A stretch of 64,000 nt of DNA from Litoditis marina. Taxonomy: Eukaryota > Nematoda > Chromadorea > Rhabditida > Rhabditidae. Each line of letters begins with the position of its first letter. Within the stretch, counting starts at the first letter, position 1. The DNA lies in NCBI GenBank assembly GCA_964036275.1, contig CAXIWQ010000225.1, positions 1 through 64,000 on the forward strand, in the 5' to 3' direction. Shown in pieces: positions 12,915-26,653 of the stretch. The translations under genes were made by a program, and so were the position numbers. The notes beneath the pieces are model-generated. The model ran no database searches and had not been told where the DNA came from. It was given only the letters and a program-made list of their open reading frames with translations.

Positions 12915-13967
12915 CAAATCTGTTGCTCCCAGCTACAAAAACCTAATACGACAATCTAATCTGTGGCGCACAGCCACAAAATACGAATTAACGTGGTTAT
13001 CGACTCTTTGCCTTGCAGCTACAGAAAAAAAAGTTTATACGGCTTTCAAGTCTGTTGCTCATGGCTACAAAAACCTAATGCGACTTTATATCCTGTGGCG
13101 CACAGCCACAAAAGACAAATTAACGCGGTTATTACCTCTTTGCCTTGCAGCTACAGAAAAAAGTTCATACGGCTATCAAGTCTGTTGCTCCCAGCTACAA
13201 AAACCTGATACGACAATCTATTCTGTGGCGCACAGCCACAAAAGACAAATTAACGCGGTTATTACCTCTTTGCCTTGCAGTTACAGAAAAAAGTTTATAC
13301 GGCTATCAAGTCTGTTGCTCATGGCTACAAAAACCTAATACGACTTTATATTCTGTGGCGCACAGCCACAAAAGACAAATTAACGCGGTTATTGACTCTT
13401 TGCCGTGCAGCTACAGAAAAAAGTTTATACGGCTATCAAGTATGTTGCTCCAGCTACAAAAACCTAATACGACTATCTATTCTGTGGCGCACAGCCACAA
13501 AAGACAAATTAACGCGGTTATTACCTCTTTGCCTTGCAGCTACAGAAAAAAGTTTATACGGCTATCAAGTATGTTGCTCATGGCTACAAAAACCTAATAC
13601 GACTTTATATTCTGTGGCGCACAGCCACAAAAGACAAATTAACGCGGTTATTGACTCTTTGCCGTGCAGCTACAGAAAAAAGTTTATACGGCTATCAAGT
13701 ATGTTGCTCCCAGCTACAAAAACCTAATACGACTATCTATTCTGTGGCGCACAGCCACAAAATACGAATTAACGCGGTTATCGACTGTTTGCTTTGCAGC
13801 TACAGAAAAAAGTTAATACGGCTATCAAGTCTGTTGCTCCCAGCTACAAAAACCTGATACGACAATCTATTCTGTGGCGCACAGCCACAAAAGACAAATT
13901 AACGCGGTTATTACCTCTTTGCCTTGCAGCTACAGAAAAAAGTTTATACGGCTATCAAGTCTGTTGC
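12915..13967. repeat. Higher-order block B, copy 1
   Basis: About 1.05 kb that recurs at 14610-15662 (offset 1695, then 1696 after a one-base loss, gctccagct, near 13448). The shared run goes from the caatctaatctg variant monomer through the gaaaaaagttaatacgg variant. The copies are separated by about 640 bp containing 262 bp dimers of related sequence. Confidence 0.75.
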
Positions 13968-14186
13968 TCATGGCTACAAAAACCTAATACGACTTTATAT
14001 TCTGTGGCGCACAGCCACAAAAGACAAATTAACGCGGTTATTGACTCTTTGCCGTGCAGCTACAGAAAAAAGTTTATACGGCTATCAAGTATGTTGCTCC
14101 CAGCTACAAAAACCTAATACGACTATCTATTCTGTGGCGCACAGCCACAAAATACGAATTAACGCGGTTATCGACTGTTTGCTTTG

Positions 14187-14972
14187 CAGCTACAGAAAAA
14201 AAAGTTTATACGGCTTTCAAGTCTGTTGCTCATGGCTACAAAAACCTAATGCGACTTTATATCCTGTGGCGCACAGCCACAAAAGACAAATTAACGCGGT
14301 TATTGACTCTTTGCCTTGCAGTTACAGAGAACATTTCATACGGCTATCAAATCTGTTGCTCCCAGCTACAAAAACCTAATACGACAATCTAATCTGTGGC
14401 GCACAGCCACAAAATACGAATTAACGTGGTTATCGACTCTTTGCCTTGCAGCTACAGAAAAAAAAGTTTATACGGCTTTCAAGTCTGTTGCTCATGGCTA
14501 CAAAAACCTAATGCGACTTTATATCCTGTGGCGCACAGCCACAAAAGACAAATTAACGCGGTTTTTGACTCTTTGCCGTGCAGCTACAGAAAAAAGTTAA
14601 TACGGCTATCAAATCTGTTGCTCCCAGCTACAAAAACCTAATACGACAATCTAATCTGTGGCGCACAGCCACAAAATACGAATTAACGTGGTTATCGACT
14701 CTTTGCCTTGCAGCTACAGAAAAAAAAGTTTATACGGCTTTCAAGTCTGTTGCTCATGGCTACAAAAACCTAATGCGACTTTATATCCTGTGGCGCACAG
14801 CCACAAAAGACAAATTAACGCGGTTATTACCTCTTTGCCTTGCAGCTACAGAAAAAAGTTCATACGGCTATCAAGTCTGTTGCTCCCAGCTACAAAAACC
14901 TGATACGACAATCTATTCTGTGGCGCACAGCCACAAAAGACAAATTAACGCGGTTATTACCTCTTTGCCTTG
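14187..14972. repeat. 262-bp dimer tandem duplication
   Basis: The CAGCTACAG head followed by an unusually long A-run and the variant atacggctttcaag occurs at 14187, 14449 and 14711, exactly 262 bp apart. Two neighbouring monomers (one with 2 extra A residues) were therefore copied as a unit. The third copy diverges about half way through. This is the smallest higher-order unit clearly visible here. Confidence 0.7.
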
Positions 14973-15659
14973 CAGTTACAGAAAAAAGTTTATACGGCTA
15001 TCAAGTCTGTTGCTCATGGCTACAAAAACCTAATACGACTTTATATTCTGTGGCGCACAGCCACAAAAGACAAATTAACGCGGTTATTGACTCTTTGCCG
15101 TGCAGCTACAGAAAAAAGTTTATACGGCTATCAAGTATGTTGCTCCCAGCTACAAAAACCTAATACGACTATCTATTCTGTGGCGCACAGCCACAAAAGA
15201 CAAATTAACGCGGTTATTACCTCTTTGCCTTGCAGCTACAGAAAAAAGTTTATACGGCTATCAAGTATGTTGCTCATGGCTACAAAAACCTAATACGACT
15301 TTATATTCTGTGGCGCACAGCCACAAAAGACAAATTAACGCGGTTATTGACTCTTTGCCGTGCAGCTACAGAAAAAAGTTTATACGGCTATCAAGTATGT
15401 TGCTCCCAGCTACAAAAACCTAATACGACTATCTATTCTGTGGCGCACAGCCACAAAATACGAATTAACGCGGTTATCGACTGTTTGCTTTGCAGCTACA
15501 GAAAAAAGTTAATACGGCTATCAAGTCTGTTGCTCCCAGCTACAAAAACCTGATACGACAATCTATTATGTGGCGCACAGCCACAAAAGACAAATTAACG
15601 CGGTTATTACCTCTTTGCCTTGCAGCTACAGAAAAAAGTTTATACGGCTATCAAGTCTG

Positions 15660-17995
15660 TTGCTCCCAACTACAAAAACATAATACGACTTTATATTCTG
15701 TGGCGCACAGCCACAAAATACAAATTAACGCGGTTATTGACTCTTTGCCTAGCAGCTACAGAAAAAAGTTTATACGGCTATCAAGTCTGTTGCTCCCAGC
15801 TACAAAAACCTAATACGACAATCTATTCTGTGGCGCACAGCCACAAAATACGAATTTACGCGGTTATCGACTCTTTGCCTTGCAGCTACAGAAAAAAGTT
15901 AATACGGCTATCAAGTCTGTTGCTCCCAGCTACAAAAAACTAATACGACAATCTATTCTGTGGCGCACAGCCACAAAAACGAATTAACGCGGTTATTGAC
16001 ATTTTGACTTGCAGCTACAAAAAAAATCATACGGCTATCAAGTCTGTTGCTCCCAGCTACAAAAACCTAATACGACAATCTAATCTGTGGCGCACAGCCA
16101 CAAAATACGAATTTACGCGGTTATTACCTCTTTGCCTTGCAGCTACAGAAAAAAGTTCATACGGCTATCAAGTCTGTTGCTCCCAGCTACAAAAACCTGA
16201 TACGACAATCTATTCTAAGGCGCACAGCCACAAAAGACAAATTAACGCGGTTATTACCTCTTTGCCTTGCAGCTACAGAAAGAAGTTCATACGGCTATCA
16301 AGTCTGTTGCTCCCAGCTACAAAAACCTAATACAACTTTGTATTCTGTGGCGCACAGCCACAAAAGACAAATTAACGCGGTTATTGACTCTTTGCCGTGC
16401 AGCTACAGGGAAAAGGTTATACGGCTATCAAGTATGTTGCTCCCAGCTACAAAAACCTAATACGACTATCTATTCTGTGGCGCACAGCCACAAATTACGA
16501 ATTAACGCGGTTATCGACTCTTTGCCTTGCAGCTACAGAGAACAGTTCATACGGCTATCAAATCTGTTGCTCCCAGCTACAAAAACCTAATACGACAATC
16601 TATTCTGTGGCTCACAGCCACAAAATACGAATTATCGCGGTTATCGACTTCTTGGCTTGCAGCTACAGAAAAAAAAGTTTATACGGCTTTCAAGTCTGTT
16701 GCTCATGGCTACAAAAACCTAATGCGACTTTATATCCTGTGGCGCACAGCCACAAAAGACAAATTAACGCGGTTATTACCTCTTTGCCTTGCAGCTACAG
16801 AAAAAAGTTCATACGGCTATCAAGTCTGTTGCTCCCAGCTACAAAAACCTGATACGACAATCTATTCTGTGGCGCACAGCCACAAAAGACAAATTAACGC
16901 GGTTATTACCTCTTTGCCTTGCAGTTACATAAAAAAGTTTATACGGCTATCAAGTCTGTTGCTCATGGCTACAAAAACCTAATACGACTTTATATTCTGT
17001 GGCGCACAGCCACAAAAGACAAATTAACGCGGTTATTGACTCTTTGCCGTGCAGCTACAGAAAAAAGTTTATACGGCTATCAAGTATGTTGCTCCCAGCT
17101 ACAAAAACCTAATACGACTATCTATTCTGTGGCGCACAGCCACAAAAGACAAATTAACGCGGTTATTACCTCTTTGCCTTGCAGCTACAGAAAAAAGTTT
17201 ATACGGCTATCAAGTATGTTGCTCATGGCTACAAAAACCTAATACGACTTTATATTCTGTGGCGCACAGCCACAAAAGACAAATTAACGCGGTTATTGAC
17301 TCTTTGCCGTGCAGCTACAGAAAAAAGTTTATACGGCTATCAAGTATGTTGCTCCCAGCTACAAAAACCTAATACGACTATCTATTCTGTGGCGCACAGC
17401 CACAAAATACGAATTAACGCGGTTATCGACTGTTTGCTTTGCAGCTACAGAAAAAAGTTAATACGGCTATCAAGTCTGTTGCTCCCAGCTACAAAAACCT
17501 GATACGACAATCTATTATGTGGCGCACAGCCACAAAAGACAAATTAACGCGGTTATTACCTCTTTGCCTTGCAGCTACAGAAAAAAGTTTATACGGCTAT
17601 CAAGTCTGTTGCTCATGGCTACAAAAACCTAATACGACTTTATATTCTGTGGCGCACAGCCACAAAAGACAAATTAACGCGGTTATTGACTCTTTGCCGT
17701 GCAGCTACAGAAAAAAGTTTATACGGCTATCAAGTATGTTGCTCCCAGCTACAAAAACCTAATACGACTATCTATTCTGTGGCGCACAGCCACAAAATAC
17801 GAATTAACGCGGTTATCGACTGTTTGCTTTGCAGCTACAGAAAAAAGTTAATACGGCTATCAAGTCTGTTGCTCCCAGCTACAAAAAACTAATACGACAA
17901 TCTATTCTGTGGCGCACAGCCACAAAAACGAATTAACGCGGTTATTGACATTTTGACTTGCAGCTACAAAAAAAATCATACGGCTATCAAGTCTG
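15660..17995. repeat. Higher-order block C, copy 1 (2336 bp)
   Basis: About 18 monomers that recur immediately downstream with a 2336 bp offset. Diagnostic variants shared by both copies include gctcccaactac with aaaacataatacg, the taaggcgc monomer, ctacagaaagaagttc, acaactttgtattc, ctacagggaaaagg, ctcacagccacaaaa and ttacataaaaaag. The copies adjoin near 17995. Confidence 0.85.
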
Positions 17996-20725
17996 TTGCT
18001 CCCAACTACAAAAACATAATACGACTTTATATTCTGTGGCGCACAGCCACAAAATACAAATTAACGCGGTTATTGACTCTTTGCCTAGCAGCTACAGAAA
18101 AAAGTTTATACGGCTATCAAGTCTGTTGCTCCCAGCTACAAAAACCTAATACGACAATCTATTCTGTGGCGCACAGCCACAAAATACGAATTTACGCGGT
18201 TATCGACTCTTTGCCTTGCAGCTACAGAAAAAAGTTAATACGGCTATCAAGTCTGTTGCTCCCAGCTACAAAAAACTAATACGACAATCTATTCTGTGGC
18301 GCACAGCCACAAAAACGAATTAACGCGGTTATTGACATTTTGACTTGCAGCTACAAAAAAAATCATACGGCTATCAAGTCTGTTGCTCCCAGCTACAAAA
18401 ACCTAATACGACAATCTAATCTGTGGCGCACAGCCACAAAATACGAATTTACGCGGTTATTACCTCTTTGCCTTGCAGCTACAGAAAAAAGTTCATACGG
18501 CTATCAAGTCTGTTGCTCCCAGCTACAAAAACCTGATACGACAATCTATTCTAAGGCGCACAGCCACAAAAGACAAATTAACGCGGTTATTACCTCTTTG
18601 CCTTGCAGCTACAGAAAGAAGTTCATACGGCTATCAAGTCTGTTGCTCCCAGCTACAAAAACCTAATACAACTTTGTATTCTGTGGCGCACAGCCACAAA
18701 AGACAAATTAACGCGGTTATTGACTCTTTGCCGTGCAGCTACAGGGAAAAGGTTATACGGCTATCAAGTATGTTGCTCCCAGCTACAAAAACCTAATACG
18801 ACTATCTATTCTGTGGCGCACAGCCACAAATTACGAATTAACGCGGTTATCGACTCTTTGCCTTGCAGCTACAGAGAACAGTTCATACGGCTATCAAATC
18901 TGTTGCTCCCAGCTACAAAAACCTAATACGACAATCTATTCTGTGGCTCACAGCCACAAAATACGAATTATCGCGGTTATCGACTTCTTGGCTTGCAGCT
19001 ACAGAAAAAAAAGTTTATACGGCTTTCAAGTCTGTTGCTCATGGCTACAAAAACCTAATGCGACTTTATATCCTGTGGCGCACAGCCACAAAAGACAAAT
19101 TAACGCGGTTATTACCTCTTTGCCTTGCAGCTACAGAAAAAAGTTCATACGGCTATCAAGTCTGTTGCTCCCAGCTACAAAAACCTGATACGACAATCTA
19201 TTCTGTGGCGCACAGCCACAAAAGACAAATTAACGCGGTTATTACCTCTTTGCCTTGCAGTTACATAAAAAAGTTTATACGGCTATCAAGTCTGTTGCTC
19301 ATGGCTACAAAAACCTAATACGACTTTATATTCTGTGGCGCACAGCCACAAAAGACAAATTAACGCGGTTATTGACTCTTTGCCGTGCAGCTACAGAAAA
19401 AAGTTTATACGGCTATCAAGTATGTTGCTCCCAGCTACAAAAACCTAATACGACTATCTATTCTGTGGCGCACAGCCACAAAAGACAAATTAACGCGGTT
19501 ATTACCTCTTTGCCTTGCAGCTACAGAAAAAAGTTTATACGGCTATCAAGTATGTTGCTCATGGCTACAAAAACCTAATACGACTTTATATTCTGTGGCG
19601 CACAGCCACAAAAGACAAATTAACGCGGTTATTGACTCTTTGCCGTGCAGCTACAGAAAAAAGTTTATACGGCTATCAAGTATGTTGCTCCCAGCTACAA
19701 AAACCTAATACGACTATCTATTCTGTGGCGCACAGCCACAAAATACGAATTAACGCGGTTATCGACTGTTTGCTTTGCAGCTACAGAAAAAAGTTAATAC
19801 GGCTATCAAGTCTGTTGCTCCCAGCTACAAAAACCTGATACGACAATCTATTATGTGGCGCACAGCCACAAAAGACAAATTAACGCGGTTATTACCTCTT
19901 TGCCTTGCAGCTACAGAAAAAAGTTTATACGGCTATCAAGTCTGTTGCTCATGGCTACAAAAACCTAATACGACTTTATATTCTGTGGCGCACAGCCACA
20001 AAAGACAAATTAACGCGGTTATTGACTCTTTGCCGTGCAGCTACAGAAAAAAGTTTATACGGCTATCAAGTATGTTGCTCCCAGCTACAAAAACCTAATA
20101 CGACTATCTATTCTGTGGCGCACAGCCACAAAATACGAATTAACGCGGTTATCGACTGTTTGCTTTGCAGCTACAGAAAAAAGTTAATACGGCTATCAAG
20201 TCTGTTGCTCCCAGCTACAAAAACCTGATACGACAATCTATTATGTGGCGCACAGCCACAAAAGACAAATTAACGCGGTTATTACCTCTTTGCCTTGCAG
20301 CTACAGAAAAAAGTTTATACGGCTATCAAGTCTGTTGCTCATGGCTACAAAAACCTAATACGACTTTATATTCTGTGGCGCACAGCCACAAAAGACAAAT
20401 TAACGCGGTTATTGACTCTTTGCCGTGCAGCTACAGAAAAAAGTTTATACGGCTATCAAGTATGTTGCTCCCAGCTACAAAAACCTAATACGACTATCTA
20501 TTCTGTGGCGCACAGCCACAAAATACGAATTAACGCGGTTATCGACTGTTTGCTTTGCAGCTACAGAAAAAAGTTAATACGGCTATCAAGTCTGTTGCTC
20601 CCAGCTACAAAAAACTAATACGACAATCTATTCTGTGGCGCACAGCCACAAAAACGAATTAACGCGGTTATTGACATTTTGACTTGCAGCTACAAAAAAA
20701 ATCATACGGCTATCAAGTCTGTTGC
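17996..20725. repeat. Higher-order block C, copy 2 with 390-bp expansion
   Basis: Direct tandem copy of 15660-17995. It matches with offset 2336 up to about 20220 and then with offset 2726. The 390 bp difference is an internal duplication of three monomers: 19775-20164 repeats as 20165-20554. The trimer includes the gaaaaaagttaatacgg and ctattatgtggcg variants in both copies. The expansion is younger than the 2336 bp event because only copy 2 has it. Confidence 0.85.
19775..20554. repeat. 390-bp three-monomer tandem duplication
   Basis: Two adjacent three-monomer units, split at 20164/20165, carrying the same ordered set of variants. 390 bp is the first multiple of the monomer that preserves reading phase, but stops remain inside the unit, so this does not indicate coding. 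Confidence 0.8.
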
Positions 20726-21884
20726 TCCCAACTACAAAAACATAATACGACTTTATATTCTGTGGCGCACAGCCACAAAATACAAATTAACGCGGTTATT
20801 GACTCTTTGCCTTGCAGTTACAGAGAACATTTCATACGGCTATCAAATTTGTTGCTCCCAGCTACAAAAACCTAATACGACAATCTATTCTGTGGCGCAC
20901 AGCCACAAAATACGAATTAACGCGGTTATCGACTCTTTGCCTAGCAGCTACAGAAAAAAGTTTATACGGCTATCAAGTCTGTTGCTCCCAGCTACAAAAA
21001 CCTAATACGACAATCTATTCTGTGGCGCACAGCCACAAAATACGAATTTACGCGGTTATCGACTCTTTGCCTTGCAGCTACAGAAAAAAGTTTATACGGC
21101 TATCAAGTCTGTTGCTCATGGCTACAAAAACCTAATACGACTTTATATCCTGTGGCGCACAGCCACAAAATACAAATTAACGCGGTTATTGACTCTTTGC
21201 CTTGCAGTTACAGAGAACATTTCATACGGCTATCAAATCTGTTGCTCCCAGCTACAAAAACCTAATACGACAATCTAATCTGTGGCGCACAGCCACAAAA
21301 TACGAATTTACGCGGTTATTACCTCTTTGCCTTGCAGCTACAGAAAAAAGTTCATACGGCTATCAAGTCTGTTGCTCCCAGCTACAAAAACCTGATACGA
21401 CAATCTATTCTAAGGCGCACAGCCACAAAAGACAAATTAACGCGGTTATTACCTCTTTGCCTTGCAGCTACAGAAAGAAGTTCATACGGCTATCAAGTCT
21501 GTTGCTCCCAGCTACAAAAACCTAATACAACTTTGTATTCTGTGGCGCACAGCCACAAAAGACAAATTAACGCGGTTATTGACTCTTTGCCGTGCAGCTA
21601 CAGGGAAAAGGTTATACGGCTATCAAGTATGTTGCTCCCAGCTACAAAAACCTAATACGACTATCTATTCTGTGGCGCACAGCCACAAATTACGAATTAA
21701 CGCGGTTATCGACTCTTTGCCTTGCAGCTACAGAGAACAGTTCATACGGCTATCAAATCTGTTGCTCCCAGCTACAAAAACCTAATACGACAATCTATTC
21801 TGTGGCTCACAGCCACAAAATACGAATTATCGCGGTTATCGACTTCTTGGCTTGCAGCTACAGAGAAAAGTTTATACGGCTATC

Positions 21885-23828
21885 AAGTCTGTTGCTCCCA
21901 GCTACAAAAACCTGATACGACAATCTATTCTGTGGCGCACAGCCACAAAAGACAAATTAACGCGGTTATTACCTCTTTGCTTTGCAGCTACAGAAAAAAG
22001 TTCATACGGCTATCAAGTCTGTTGCTCCCAGCTACGAAAACCTAATTCGACTTTATATTCTGTGGCGCACAGCCACAAAAGACAAATTGACGCGGTTATT
22101 GACTCTTTGCCGTGCAGCTACAGGAAAAAGGTTATACGGCTATCAAGTATGTTGCTCCCAGCTACAAAAACCTAATACTATTCTGTGGCGCACAGCCACA
22201 AAATACGAATTAACGTGGTTATCGACTCTTTGCCTTGCAGCTACAGAGAACAGTTCATACGGCTATCAAATCTGTTGCTCCCAGCTACAAAAACCTAATA
22301 CGACAATCTTTTCTGTGGCGCACAGCCACAAAATACGAATTAACGCGGTTATCGACTTGTTGGCTCGCAGCTACAGAGAAAAGTTCATACGGCTATCAAG
22401 TCTGTTGCTCCCAGCTACAAAAACCTAATACGACAATCTATTCTGTGGCGCACAGCCACAAAATACGAATTTACGCGGTTATCGACTCTTTGCCTTGCAG
22501 CTACAGAAAAAAGTTTATACGGCTATCAAGTCTGTTGCTCATGGCTACAAAAACCTAATACGACTTTATATCCTGTGGCGCACAGCCACAAAATACAAAT
22601 TAACGCGGTTATTGACTCTTTGCCTTGCAGTTACAGAGAACATTTCATACGGCTATCAAATCTGTTGCTCCCAGCTACAAAAACCTAATACGACAATCTA
22701 ATCTGTGGCGCACAGCCACAAAATACGAATTAACGTGGTTATCGACTCTTTGCCTTGCAGCTACAGAAAAAAAGTTTATACGGCTTTCAAGTCTGTTGCT
22801 CAGGGCTACAAAAACCTAATGCGACTTTATATCCTGTGGCGCACAGCCACAAAAGACAAATTAACGCGGTTATTACCTCTTTGCCTTGCAGCTACAGAAA
22901 AAAGTTCATACGGCTATCAAGTCTGTTGCTCCCAGCTACAAAAACCTGATACGACAATCTATTCTAAGGCGCACAGCCACAAAAGACAAATTAACGCGGT
23001 TATTACCTCTTTGCCTTGCAGCTACAGAAAGAAGTTCATACGGCTATCAAGTCTGTTGCTCCCAGCTACAAAAACCTAATACGACTTTGTATTCTGTGGC
23101 GCACAGCCACAAAAGACAAATTAACGCGGTTATTGACATTTTGACTCGCAGCTACAAAAAAAATCATACGGCTATCAAGTCTGTTGCTCCCAACTACAAA
23201 AACATAATACGACTTTATATTCTGTGGCGCACAGCCACAAAATACAAATTAACGCGGTTATTGACTCTTTGCCTTGCAGTTACAGAGAACATTTCATACG
23301 GCTATCAAATCTGTTGCTCCCAGCTACAAAAACCTAATACGACAATCTATTCTGTGGCGCACAGCCACAAAATACGAATTTACGCGGTTATCGACTCTTT
23401 GCCTTGCAGCTACAGAAAAAAGTTTATACGGCTATCAAGTCTGTTGCTCATGGCTACAAAAACCTAATACGACTCTATATCCTGTGGCGCACAGCCACAA
23501 AATACAAATTAACGCGGTTATTGACTCTTTGCCTTGCAGTTACAGAGAACATTTCATACGGCTATCAAATCTGTTGCTCCCAGCTACAAAAACCTAATAC
23601 GACAATCTAATCTGTGGCGCACAGCCACAAAATACGAATTAACGTGGTTATCGACTCTTTGCCTTGCAGCTACAGAAAAAAAAGTTTATACGGCTTTCAA
23701 GTCTGTTGCTCATGGCTACAAAAACCTAATGCGACTTTATATCCTGTGGCGCACAGCCACAAAAGACAAATTAACGCGGTTATTACCTCTTTGCCTTGCA
23801 GCTACAGAAAAAAGTTCATACGGCTATC
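21885..23828. repeat. Higher-order block D, copy 1 (1944 bp)
   Basis: About 15 monomers repeated immediately downstream with a 1944 bp offset. Shared rare variants include ttgacgcgg, caatcttttctg, ttggctcgcagc, gctcagggctac and gactctatatcc. One substitution between copies is clear: ctatcaagtctg near 22013 against ctattaagtctg near 23957. Block ends are accurate to about one monomer. Confidence 0.8.
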
Positions 23829-25772
23829 AAGTCTGTTGCTCCCAGCTACAAAAACCTGATACGACAATCTATTCTGTGGCGCACAGCCACAAAAGACAAA
23901 TTAACGCGGTTATTACCTCTTTGCTTTGCAGCTACAGAAAAAAGTTCATACGGCTATTAAGTCTGTTGCTCCCAGCTACGAAAACCTAATTCGACTTTAT
24001 ATTCTGTGGCGCACAGCCACAAAAGACAAATTGACGCGGTTATTGACTCTTTGCCGTGCAGCTACAGGAAAAAGGTTATACGGCTATCAAGTATGTTGCT
24101 CCCAGCTACAAAAACCTAATACTATTCTGTGGCGCACAGCCACAAAATACGAATTAACGTGGTTATCGACTCTTTGCCTTGCAGCTACAGAGAACAGTTC
24201 ATACGGCTATCAAATCTGTTGCTCCCAGCTACAAAAACCTAATACGACAATCTTTTCTGTGGCGCACAGCCACAAAATACGAATTAACGCGGTTATCGAC
24301 TTGTTGGCTCGCAGCTACAGAGAAAAGTTCATACGGCTATCAAGTCTGTTGCTCCCAGCTACAAAAACCTAATACGACAATCTATTCTGTGGCGCACAGC
24401 CACAAAATACGAATTTACGCGGTTATCGACTCTTTGCCTTGCAGCTACAGAAAAAAGTTTATACGGCTATCAAGTCTGTTGCTCATGGCTACAAAAACCT
24501 AATACGACTTTATATCCTGTGGCGCACAGCCACAAAATACAAATTAACGCGGTTATTGACTCTTTGCCTTGCAGTTACAGAGAACATTTCATACGGCTAT
24601 CAAATCTGTTGCTCCCAGCTACAAAAACCTAATACGACAATCTAATCTGTGGCGCACAGCCACAAAATACGAATTAACGTGGTTATCGACTCTTTGCCTT
24701 GCAGCTACAGAAAAAAAGTTTATACGGCTTTCAAGTCTGTTGCTCAGGGCTACAAAAACCTAATGCGACTTTATATCCTGTGGCGCACAGCCACAAAAGA
24801 CAAATTAACGCGGTTATTACCTCTTTGCCTTGCAGCTACAGAAAAAAGTTCATACGGCTATCAAGTCTGTTGCTCCCAGCTACAAAAACCTGATACGACA
24901 ATCTATTCTAAGGCGCACAGCCACAAAAGACAAATTAACGCGGTTATTACCTCTTTGCCTTGCAGCTACAGAAAGAAGTTCATACGGCTATCAAGTCTGT
25001 TGCTCCCAGCTACAAAAACCTAATACGACTTTGTATTCTGTGGCGCACAGCCACAAAAGACAAATTAACGCGGTTATTGACATTTTGACTCGCAGCTACA
25101 AAAAAAATCATACGGCTATCAAGTCTGTTGCTCCCAACTACAAAAACATAATACGACTTTATATTCTGTGGCGCACAGCCACAAAATACAAATTAACGCG
25201 GTTATTGACTCTTTGCCTTGCAGTTACAGAGAACATTTCATACGGCTATCAAATCTGTTGCTCCCAGCTACAAAAACCTAATACGACAATCTATTCTGTG
25301 GCGCACAGCCACAAAATACGAATTTACGCGGTTATCGACTCTTTGCCTTGCAGCTACAGAAAAAAGTTTATACGGCTATCAAGTCTGTTGCTCATGGCTA
25401 CAAAAACCTAATACGACTCTATATCCTGTGGCGCACAGCCACAAAATACAAATTAACGCGGTTATTGACTCTTTGCCTTGCAGTTACAGAGAACATTTCA
25501 TACGGCTATCAAATCTGTTGCTCCCAGCTACAAAAACCTAATACGACAATCTAATCTGTGGCGCACAGCCACAAAATACGAATTAACGTGGTTATCGACT
25601 CTTTGCCTTGCAGCTACAGAAAAAAAAGTTTATACGGCTTTCAAGTCTGTTGCTCATGGCTACAAAAACCTAATGCGACTTTATATCCTGTGGCGCACAG
25701 CCACAAAAGACAAATTAACGCGGTTATTACCTCTTTGCCTTGCAGCTACAGAAAAAAGTTCATACGGCTATC
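23829..25772. repeat. Higher-order block D, copy 2 (1944 bp)
   Basis: Tandem copy of 21885-23828. Its right part overlaps the start of the larger 5802 bp block, so the 1944 bp and 5802 bp duplications are nested events. The variant order is the same as in copy 1 until about 25.87 kb. Confidence 0.8.
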
Positions 25773-26644
25773 AAGTCTGTTGCTCCCAGCTACAAAAACC
25801 TGATACGACAATCTATTCTGTGGCGCACAGCCACAAAAGACAAATTAACGCGGTTATTACCTCTTTGCCTTGCAGTTACAGAAAAAAGTTTATACGGCTA
25901 TCAAGTCTGTTGCTCATGGCTACAAAAACCTAATACGACTTTATATTCTGTGGCGCACAGCCACAAAAGACAAATTAAAGCGGTTATTGACTCTTTGCCG
26001 TGCAGCTACAGAAAAAAGTTTATACGGCTATCAAGTATGTTGCTCCCAGCTACAAAAACCTAATACGACTATCTATTCTGTGGCGCACAGCCACAAAAGA
26101 CAAATTAACGCGGTTATTACCTCTTTGCCTTGCAGCTACAGAAAAAAGTTTATACGGCTATCAAGTATGTTGCTCATGGCTACAAAAACCTAATACGACT
26201 TTATATTCTGTGGCGCACAGCCACAAAAGACAAATTAACGCGGTTATTGACTCTTTGCCGTGCAGCTACAGAAAAAAGTTTATACGGCTATCAAGTATGT
26301 TGCTCCCAGCTACAAAAACCTAATACGACTATCTATTCTGTGGCGCACAGCCACAAAATACGAATTAACGCGGTTATCGACTGTTTGCTTTGCAGCTACA
26401 GAAAAAAGTTAATACGGCTATGAAGTCTGTTGCTCCCAGCTACAAAAACCTGATACGACAATCTATTCTGTGGCGCACAGCCACAAAAGACAAATTAACG
26501 CGGTTATTACCTCTTTGCCTTGCAGCTACAGAAAAAAGTTTATACGGCTATCAAGTCTGTTGCTCATGGCTACAAAAACCTAATACGACTTTATATTCTG
26601 TGGCGCACAGCCACAAAAGACAAATTAACGCGGTTATTGACTCT

Positions 26645-26653
26645 AGCTGCACG
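26645..26653. other. 9-base inverted tract in a monomer (copy 1)
   Basis: Most monomers of this subtype read gactctttgccgtgcagctacag. Here the same-length segment reads gactct, AGCTGCACG, agctacag. The nine bases are the reverse complement of the normal CGTGCAGCT lying next to them, and total length is unchanged. This looks like a short template switch or micro-inversion. It recurs 5802 bp downstream, so it predates that duplication. Confidence 0.75.

Noticed and set aside
22319..22440. Possible splice-site or gene-control meaning of recurrent words such as ttgcagctacag
   Set aside because: The polypyrimidine-like cttttgcag words resemble acceptor sites but occur once per monomer with no exon evidence, so they carry no annotation value.
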